This document shows positions 56,487 through 64,000 of a stretch of 64,000 bases of DNA, piece after piece (within the stretch, counting starts at the first letter, position 1; the number at the start of each line of letters is the position of its first letter). The notes under the pieces are model-generated. The model was not told where the DNA came from. It saw only the letters and a list, made by a program, of their open reading frames with translations, and searched no databases. Source of the DNA: Typha latifolia (lineage: Eukaryota; Streptophyta; Magnoliopsida; Poales; Typhaceae); NCBI GenBank assembly GCA_019914945.1, contig CM034108.1:8682280-8746279 (forward strand), in the 5' to 3' direction. Made by a program: the position numbers and the translations under genes.

Positions 56487-56506
56487 CGAACCTCAGATCT
56501 CCATTA

Positions 56507-57816
56507 ATGGTTGAAATAAGGAAGATGGCATCAACAAGGAGACCTATGGAGAGCACACCAATAAGGGAGGACTCAATGCACGATGATCCTAACCGATAAG
56601 TCGATTCCTTTGGAGCGACCACGATAGGACTGAGTCAACCAACGTCTATGGGTTCGAATATGGATGAACTAAGGGGCATTTTTGAAATATTGTTTCACAG
56701 AGTTGACAACATACAAAAAAATCACAATGAATTCAAAGAATATGTTGTGAATCGATTGGGTTCGTCATCTTCTCGATGACAAACGGAGTTTCAAGAAGGA
56801 CCAGCAGTGGGACTCCATAAAACCGATACCCCACAAGTCTAGGTGTATCATATGAGTGCCAATGATCCCCTCCTACCTATGCCTTCACATAATCCCCCAC
56901 CTCCATTACTAAATCCAAGACTGGCAGTGATGGAACCCGAGAGGCGTGCGGCATCGGTGCGCTTCGTCGATGAGGAGGATTGGCACTGTGAGGATGAGGT
57001 TGATCCTTATAGAGTTGGTGATGGATGTGCTCAAGGATTTAGAGAAGGTGATCAACATGCACAAATATTTAGACCTGAACCAAGGATCTTTCACGAACCT
57101 GACAACGCTATTTGGGGGAGAACCACACGCTTTGACTTTCTAAAATTCCAAGGCAGTGATCCAACGGATTGGGTGTTTTAAGTTGAACAATATTTTAATT
57201 GTCAAGGTGCAGCGAAAGATGCAAAAGTCTAAATGGCAAGCTTTCAACTTCAAGGAACGACATTGCATTGGTATATATCGATTATTTGTGGTGGTGGATT
57301 TATCGGATGGGCTGATTTTTGTAGGAGGATTACACGCAGATTTGGGACAGCGACATATGAAAATTTTGCTGCCACATTAAGCAAGATGGTTCAGAGGACA
57401 ACCGTATTAGAGTACCAAGCTGAGTTTGAAAGAGTTAGTAGTCGTTGTGAGCCACCATGGCTCGAACGGACATTGATGAGTACATTTATTTCAGAGCTAC
57501 GGGATGAGATACAAGCGGATGTTCGTGCTCTATGTCCTACTACTCTTGAGGAGGCCTTTGAGAAGGCTGTGAGGATGGAGTAAAAACATAAGGCTCTAAA
57601 GATGGCAGCGAAAACTAATTGGGGCAATCGAGACGGGAGGTTTGCACCAAGAACGCCGGCCGAAAATTCTGCGGTGTCAAAAATAGCAATTGCGATTACT
57701 AGACCACAACCACTTTTCAGACCTTCTTTTGACGTTAGAGGAGGCACAAGACCCCCCGTTCAAATTCTCACACCTGCCCAGGTGGAGGAGCGAAAAGCGA
57801 AGGGCATTTTCTTTTG
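56507..57816 (+). pseudogene. G1 gag
   Basis: It starts MVEIRKMASTRRPM, in the same context as the other copies. The domain order is N-terminal helical part, Pro-rich NPPPPLLNP linker, acidic segment (VDEEDWHCEDEVDP), capsid-like domain (FDFLKFQGSDPTDWVF, RRITRRFGTATYENFAATLS, RTLMSTFISELRDEIQADVR). Five stops, mostly single transitions (for example at 56596, 56777 and 57580), break an otherwise in-phase frame. Confidence 0.9.
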
Positions 57817-58356
57817 ATGTGATAAGCGTTTTACCCCTAGTCATCGGTGTACTAAACCGATCAGGAGTGTCATGCTTATCGATGGTATTGAGGAGGATGA
57901 TGAGGTTGTTGATGATGAGGAGTGTCCAGAGGAGGTCCATGAGGAGGCCGTTGTGGAGAGTGTTGAGGAAGATATCCAAGCTGAAATATCAATGCATGCA
58001 TATTCGGGTACTTCCACGTCGAGGATGTTACGAGTAGATGGGCTCATTAGAAAGCATTAAGTGCACATCCTCATTGATTCGGGGAGTACAAACAACTTTC
58101 TAGACAAGAGATTAGTGAGGAGATTAGGTTTGGATGCCAAGCCGACCACAAGATTTGACGTTGCTATTGGAGACGGCACGAAGCTTAGGACGGAGAGCTT
58201 GTGTCGCCAGGTCAGTATACGGGTGCAAGGACACGACATCATTGTGGACAAGTATCCATTGTCATTGTGAGAAGCGGACATTGTCCTTGGTGCTCAGTGG
58301 TTGCAAAGTTTGGGACCCATCACATTTGATTTCTAGAGTATGTGGATGAAATATAA
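57817..58356 (+). pseudogene. G1 knuckle, acidic linker and protease
   Basis: A degraded knuckle near 57817-57870 is followed by an acidic segment (EEDDEVVDDEECPEEV) and protease HILIDSGSTNNFLDKRLVRR with the DSG triad intact. Stops at 58058 and 58268 and a stop replacing Phe/Arg near 58335 inactivate it. Confidence 0.85.
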
Positions 58357-58529
58357 ACAAGAAAAGTCCTTGGTGTTTGGTCTTCACCGATTCCTGCGAT
58401 GCAACCTTTGGTGGGGCTACCTTGTGCGTATGATTTGACCTATCTTCTTCAGTTAGGACCAGTAGGAGATAAGCCTCAAATGAGTTCAGGTATTATAATT
58501 GAATTGTCTAATTTATTAGATAACTTTTT

Positions 58530-60002
58530 TGGACTATTTGAGGAGCCATAGGAGTTGCCACCGAGGAGAGCGACGAACCATCGTATAGAGATTGTACCCA
58601 GGGCTGCACCGCCGAATGTGAGGCCATATCGGTATCCACATGTGCAAAAAGATGTTATCTCAAGGATGGTAGCTGAGATGTTGGAGAAATGCCTCATACA
58701 ACCAAGTCATAGCTCATACTCATCCTCCGTGCTTTTGGTGCGAAAAAAGGACGGGACATAGCATTGTTGTGTCGACTATTGAGCACTAAACGCTATTACC
58801 GTCAAGGACCGGTATCCTATTCCGGTTATCGAGGAGTTGCTGGACGAGCTTGCAGGGGTGACTATATTTAGTAAGCTTGACTTAAGGGCCGGGTATCATC
58901 AAATTAGAGTTCATCTGGCGGATGTTCACAAAACTGCATTTTAGACTCCGGACGGGCATTACGAGTTCTGAGTGATGCCTTTTGGTTTCACCAATGCTCC
59001 AGCTACCTTCCAAGGCCTCATGAATGATATATTTCGGCCTCTCTTGCGAAGGTATATCTTGGTATTTTTTGATGATATTTTGGTGTATAGCAGGACTGAA
59101 TTGGAGCATTGGCGGTATTTGGAGGACGTGCTGAATTTGTTGGAGCAAAACCAATTGAAGATCAAGAAGTTCAAGTGCCTATGGGGAGTATCATAGGTGG
59201 AGTATTTAGGCCACATCATTTCAGCAGATGGTGTAGTGGCGGATCCTCAAAAGGTTGCATGTATGATCGCTTGGCCTATTCCACTACTACTATCGGATTG
59301 AGAGGATTTTTGGGGCTAACTGGTTATTATCGTCGATTCATCGCCGGATATGGCAAGATCGCTGATCCTCTTAGTTCTTTGTTGAAGAAGGACTCTTTTA
59401 GATGGACCGATGAATCCACTTTAGCCTTTGAAAAATTAAAAACATCAATGAAGATAGCACCCGTTCTAGCGCTATCGGACTTCACCAAAGAATTCATTGT
59501 TGAATGTGATGCATCGGGTGTTGGCATAGGAGCTGTACAAATGCAAGAAGGACATCACATTGCCTATCTTAGCAAGGCTTTATCGCAAAAATCTCAGCAA
59601 TTATCGACTTATGAAAGAGAGATGTTGGCAATTCTGCATGCGGTGACAAAGTGGAGGTCTTATTTGATCGGTAGACGATTCATTATCCGAACCAATCAAA
59701 GGAGCCTTCTCTACTTTATGGGACAACGTATACACACTCCGGCACAGTAGAGATGGGTCACAAAATTACTGGGGTGTGATTATAAAATTCAAGACAAGAA
59801 GAGAACGGAAAATAGAGCGGCGGATGCACTATCGTGCCAACCCGATACCGCCGAGCTTGCAGCCTATTCATCTCCTACCTTTCTCTTCCTTGACGAGCTG
59901 AGGTATGCATGTACATTTGACTCAGATATTTTGAGATTGTTGCAGGAGGTGATGGATGATCCGGAGCGCCATCTAAAGTTGAAGAATCGAACTGGTTTAC
60001 TG
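58530..60002 (+). pseudogene. G1 RT-RNase H
   Basis: RT runs from PPRRATNHRIEIVPRAAPPN through [16 protein letters not shown] (stop at 58759), [16 protein letters not shown] and [17 protein letters not shown] (FDD intact). The connection and RNase H ([52 protein letters not shown]) are in one long 213-codon frame at 59109-59750. The end of RNase H and its linker are broken by stops near 59749 and 59833. Confidence 0.9.
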
Positions 60003-60343
60003 TTGGACTATGGATGCATTCGGGTGTTGGAGCGTATTGGTCCAGTTGCATATCATTTGGAGCTGTCAGAGAGGTTGAGAGTGCATCCTGTCTTCCATAT
60101 TTTATTACTGAGGGAGCACATTGGAGATCATGAGATCGTTGGATTAGTTCTACCGGAGCCATTGGAGGAGATAGAGATTGTTGAGCCAGTTTGTGTACTT
60201 GCTAGGTGCCGACGATGACATGGTACCATATTGGAGATGGAGATTCTAGTTGAGTGGCTTGGCAAGCCATTTGATGAGGTAACATAGGAGTTAGAGACTG
60301 ATATCTTGGAGCGTTTCCCCGACTTTTCACCTTGAGGGCAAGG
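60003..60343 (+). pseudogene. G1 chromodomain region (integrase deleted)
   Basis: At about 60028 the linker (GCIRV) passes in frame into [20 protein letters not shown], the end of the integrase region, so the zinc domain and core are missing. After a stop at 60217 comes EILVEWLGKPFDEVT then ELETDILERFPDF, a chromodomain of the kind that marks plant chromoviruses. This is the best evidence for assigning G1 to that clade. Confidence 0.8.
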
Positions 60344-60362
60344 TGGGGGAAGCGTAGTGGAT
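60344..60362 (+). promoter_or_regulatory. G1 polypurine tract
   Basis: AAGGTGGGGGAAGCG just ahead of the 3' LTR start TGATACAAATCGG at 60363. It marks the 3' LTR boundary. Confidence 0.75.
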
Positions 60363-60404
60363 TGATACAAATCGGATTACATACAAATCAAATTACATCA
60401 AAGC
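60363..60404 (+). repeat. G1 3' LTR, first 42 bp
   Basis: It is identical in layout to the 5' LTR start at 55572 (TGATACAAATCGGATTACAT), then cut by an inverted A-family LTR. About 390 bp of LTR are missing at the junction; the rest resumes at 62958. Confidence 0.8.
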
Positions 60405-62957
60405 GTGTCCCCTCCCCACCGCCTCTCTCTCTCTCTCTCTCTTTCTCTTTCTACCTCTCTCTCTCTATCTCTCTCTCTCTTTGTCGACTTCCTCTCGGGA
60501 CCGTCGAAGGGTTGAGCCGTCGGTGAGAGGCCGGCCGCTGAGTGGCCACCAGCGGCCGCACCCCTCCCCCATGGCCCAATCCTCTTCTTCTTCTTTCTTC
60601 TTCTTCTTCTCTTTCTTCTTCCTCTCCTCCTCCTCCTTCTTCCCTTCTCTCCTCTGGATGCACCCTACAAAGGGTGCTGGGCTCGGCCTAGTGCCCGTGC
60701 AACGCCAGGCGCTGGGCTCGGCCTAGTGCCTTGCTGTGCATGGTGCTGGGCTGAGCCCAACACTATATATAATTATATATAATTATATATATATATGCAC
60801 CATTAGTTTAGCTTAGTTAATTTAATGTATTTAGGTTATACAAATTAAATATAATTATATCATAGTTAGTATATAGTTCTAATTATATCATGTTTAGCAA
60901 AATACCTGCAATATAAATTACTATTTTAATCCTAAGTAGGTAATAGTAATTATTAGGGTTATGTGCGTATATTCTTACGTAATTAATTGCAGTAACTTAA
61001 TTCTTATTTTTTAATTATCAAAGAGAATAATAGATAGATAAAAAAAATTTAAAATACACTATTAAATAATATAATTATGATTAATAAATAATAAAAACAA
61101 ATATAGAAATGAAGAGTACATAATTACAACAAGAAACTATCCTTTTGTTGGGTTAATTTTAATTAATAGAAAGACTGACATATTTGTTATAAATAATTTC
61201 AGATCCCGACCCCCCTGTTCTATACCCTATGGACCTAGCTATCGAGACTTGATCATTATCGTAGCAACGTGAACGAGTGGTTGTTTGGTATTTGCAGTGG
61301 GATGAGTAGTCTTATCCCTTAGATGCCTTTCTTAAATTAGGTTATATTATATATTAATGTACATGCATGTTTTGGCCTCCAATATGATTATATAATTTTA
61401 TCTAGAGATGATTACAGTCGAGCATATTTTATCATGCATTCGATTATGCTGATTTGGGATATGAGTACATTGGTGATATATATAGAGATGAGTAGAGATG
61501 ATTCTACTATTATGATTGTTTACCGAGTTGATCTGTAGCATGAGTATGCATGTAATAGATTAGCATGAGTATGCTTGTGTTGACGATATAGTAGGAGACT
61601 ACATTGCATCATTTTCTCTTGATTCCTATTCCACCTAAATTCCTGCTATGCATTGACTTGTTATCGTACTGGATATATGCATTTGATCTATCATTTAGAA
61701 GGAAAGCATGAAATATTATTGATAGGATAGTTGATAGAAAGCGTGAGGATACCCGAGTGCGCGCGAGGGTTAGGACACGCTTGGTGGATGATTGATCGCT
61801 CGACATAGTCGCGATCCCGTTGGCCTTACGTCCGAGGTCGTTAGTCTGTGTGCGCAGCAGACATTCGGACACATGCCGTTCGCGAGGGCATATGTGGTGA
61901 GTTATCCTCACGAGGTTTCTATCAACTATGTGGGTGCCCGGTCTGGATGGATGTTGATACCCTAGCAAGTGGCGGGGTATGATTATATTTGAGATACTCT
62001 TGCGGGTGGCGGAGTATGCTCTGAGCCTTCGGACATAATGTTGAGACCGGGTACTGGGTGTTGACTGTGCATAGTGGTCTAGTATGATGATATGATACCG
62101 AGATGTCGGTGATGATTGTGATGTTGAGAAATGCATATGATTTTATTATTATTTGGTTATCTGATTATCGAGTGATCAATATGCATCATATATAGTTATA
62201 TTTGATATCATAGTATGGTCATGGTCAGCATGCATCATTTGTCATATTAGAGAGAGAGTTATGATGATGGTATGACTTAGAGATTTATTTATACATTGTC
62301 GAGGACTATGTATTTTATCAGTTATGACATGACATGTTATCTATTTTTAACTTATGTATTATTGATGAACATTTATATACTCATTCATAGCATGATGCTC
62401 TTCCTGATTCATATTATCCAGTACTTGATTTACTCTTTGTTTGACATCACTGATTCGGGGTAAGGTCTATTCACTGAGCATTTAGCTCATGACTCTTTTG
62501 TTTCCTCCTTTCCAAAAACCTAAGTGAATGAGAGGAGAAGGATACTCCCTTAGAGGTCTTGCCGGTAAGTGAGGAGTAGAGTGTGGTTAGTGTTATACGC
62601 TAGAAGAATTATCTTATCTGATGTAATAGTTAACATCCTCCAAAGTGTATCTATATTATTGTCTTATATTTTAGTAGGTGACATTATACTTGTATAATTA
62701 CGTATATACCACCGTCGTGTATATGTAGTTGTGAAAAGCTCTTGATAATGTGTTGTGGCCTGTGTGGGGCCCATGTAGGGTTATTTGTATGCTGTTGACA
62801 GTTAGACTTGAGTTATTCTTAGTTTAAATATTGTGGATAAAATCATGATGTTACTACAGGTTTATTTGATTGTCAGTATCTAACCGAATGGTCAGGTGCT
62901 ATGCATGTGCCGTGTGGGCTCGTGCCATGCATGTATTTAGAGTTTGGGTGTCACATA
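60405..62957 (-). mobile_element. A-family LTR, reverse, nested in G1 3' LTR
   Basis: The right end GGGTGTCACA (62948-62957) is the complement of TGTGACACCC. The body matches 491-3220 in reverse, including the hairpins (60690-60765) and CT/GAA tracts (60420-60650). The left about 170 bp are missing, together with adjoining G1 LTR, so no target duplication can be checked. The 175-codon frame at 61609-62136 has no family motif and appears in no other copy. Confidence 0.8.
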
Positions 62958-63435
62958 TCTTCTCTCTAAACTCCTCCCTCCTCCCTCTTTACCATCTTTC
63001 CACATCTACCGTTGGCAAGGTTTCTCCTCGCTTCTAATCTCCCTCGACTGTCGAGTCACCCCTTTTCTTTAGGATCTCGACCACTTCGTTCCCTTCGTCT
63101 ACTTTCCTTAATCACTTCCACAATCCACCCTCATCTCTATACCCATCCATAACCCTAACATCCACTTCACCCGTCACCACCACTATCGCCCATATTATTC
63201 CATGTTTTCGTCTCTTCTACAGTACGAATCCAATGCAATTAGTTTTATAATTTTTTGACTATCGGAGAATATCTGATGAATATTTTTCCACGGTTATGCG
63301 GACTGCTTTTTGTAATAAATTCAGATCTTAAGGAGTTGTTCCGTAGCTAATCTTTTGGTTCCAGATCCTATCAATGTGGTATGTGAGCCTATCATTTGGT
63401 AATAGAGCCTAACAATTTTGTATTAGAGCCTAACA
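62958..63435 (+). repeat. G1 3' LTR, remainder
   Basis: It continues from TATCTTCTCTCTA through the leader to GAGCCTAACA at 63435, with the same run of primer-site-like units (GGTATGTGAGCC, GGTAATAGAGCC, GTATTAGAGCC) as the 5' LTR. CATGA (63436-63440) is the partner of CACGA at 55567. Confidence 0.8.
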
Positions 63436-63775
63436 CATGACTATAACCATGCTATGATATCAAATGCAATCACATATGATGCATGATGACTACTTGATTA
63501 TTAGGTACATCAGATAATAATTGAATTATATGTATTTCTCAATATCTCAGTATCAATGTCAGCTGTAAATAACATCATTACATACCAAACCACTATGCAT
63601 ATTTAGTACCTAGTCTCATCATCATGCCTAAAGTATCAAAAGCATATCTTGCCATTCGCTAAGAGTATCTTAGTCATAATCATATCCTAACATCCACAAA
63701 GGGTATATTAACATTCATCTAGACTAGGCACCTCTTTGAGCTGATAGAAATCACGTGATGTACTATAACAACCTA
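63436..63775 (+). repeat. A-family LTR, continuation after G1
   Basis: It resumes at the position where 55571 stopped (CCATGCTATGATATCAAATGC equals 1228 onward) and runs to GTGATGTACT, where it is joined to an inverted A-family copy. Confidence 0.75.
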
Positions 63776-64000
63776 TCCTAAATAAAAATTAAAAAAAAAC
63801 TTATTCTATTGCGTGGCACGACGTGGCCGGCCTCATGCCATGCAGTGGCAGGAGGGGAGGGCGCCACGCACCCCAACCGCCGGCCTGGCCAACCTGGCCA
63901 GGCCGGCTAGAGTAGTGGGTCTCGCCGCCGCCGTCGGGGCCTCCCTCCCTACTGCCTCTCTCTCTCTCTCTATTTTTTTCTCCTCCCCACTCACTTTCGA
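63776..64000 (-). repeat. A-family LTR, reverse, window edge
   Basis: TATAACAACCTATCC is the reverse of the GGGTTGTTACA end at 24367. CATGCCATGCAGTGG and CCGGCCTGGCCAACCTGGCC follow as in the complement of 3240-3360, then CT repeats. It runs off the right edge. Confidence 0.75.

Noticed and set aside
61609..62136. 175-codon minus-strand frame
   Set aside because: It lies within the A-family LTR, shows no family motif, and the corresponding region of the complete LTR (about 1240-1830) is not open.
491..62957. Inverted A-family copies at the two ends as one giant inverted-repeat transposon
   Set aside because: Each copy has its own local context (TGTAG duplication on the left, nested in a G1 LTR on the right), so they are independent insertions.

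Overview
The window is nuclear DNA of a flowering plant. It holds two spliced or plant-specific host genes in a sea of nested LTR retrotransposons, with plant-type TATA promoters and GT-AG introns. The GC-rich single-exon gene near 52 kb, set in AT-rich flanks, would suit a monocot, but the species cannot be fixed from sequence alone. I see no rRNA, tRNA or CRISPR.

Host genes. (1) 6826-8440 (+) is an ABI5/AREB-type group A bZIP transcription factor with four coding exons and a 5'UTR intron. A MITE lies just upstream, and its promoter/leader is repeated downstream at 9187-9530. (2) 51492-52475 (+) is an intact 327-codon plant protein of unknown function. Almost everything else is decayed transposon.

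Transposon families (labels are mine). G1: Ty3/gypsy with a chromodomain, LTRs starting TGATAC; copies at 10495-12343, 13361-18604 (minus), 18605-21464, 26269-49364 (heavily interrupted) and 55572-63435. G2: a second gypsy family at 36333-39983 (minus), with LTRs at 31131-31886 and 41739-42623. C1: a SIRE-like Ty1/copia element on the minus strand, 26799-40425, with gag, protease, integrase, RT, RNase H and an extra 3' ORF that has what looks like its own promoter. A: long (about 2.9 kb) non-coding LTRs starting TGTGACACCC or TGTAAC at 491-3390, 21465-24367, 54875-55571 plus 63436-63775, 60405-62957 and 63776-64000. B: another long non-coding repeat at 12344-12829 and 24368-26268. N1: a small non-autonomous LTR element at 3551-5680. 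There are also LINE ORF1 remnants, two degenerate copia fragments, one MITE and one foldback element.

Nesting can be ordered from 5-bp target-site duplications: C1 sits in a G1 LTR (TACTT), G2 sits in the C1 5' LTR (GATCT), a G2 solo LTR sits in G1 gag (AATTC), an A-family solo LTR sits in a LINE ORF1 (TGTAG), and a G1 element sits in an A-family LTR (CACGA/CATGA).

The most unusual signals are: clusters of the palindrome GCGTTCGAACGC placed just upstream of TATA boxes in otherwise unrelated LTR families and upstream of the extra ORF of C1; a tandem amplification of the RNase H to integrase-zinc segment inside one dead G1 pol (44301-49165); LTR 3' ends that have accreted copies of the primer binding site; and the duplicated bZIP promoter. 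No complete, open autonomous element is present; each copy lacks a different module.
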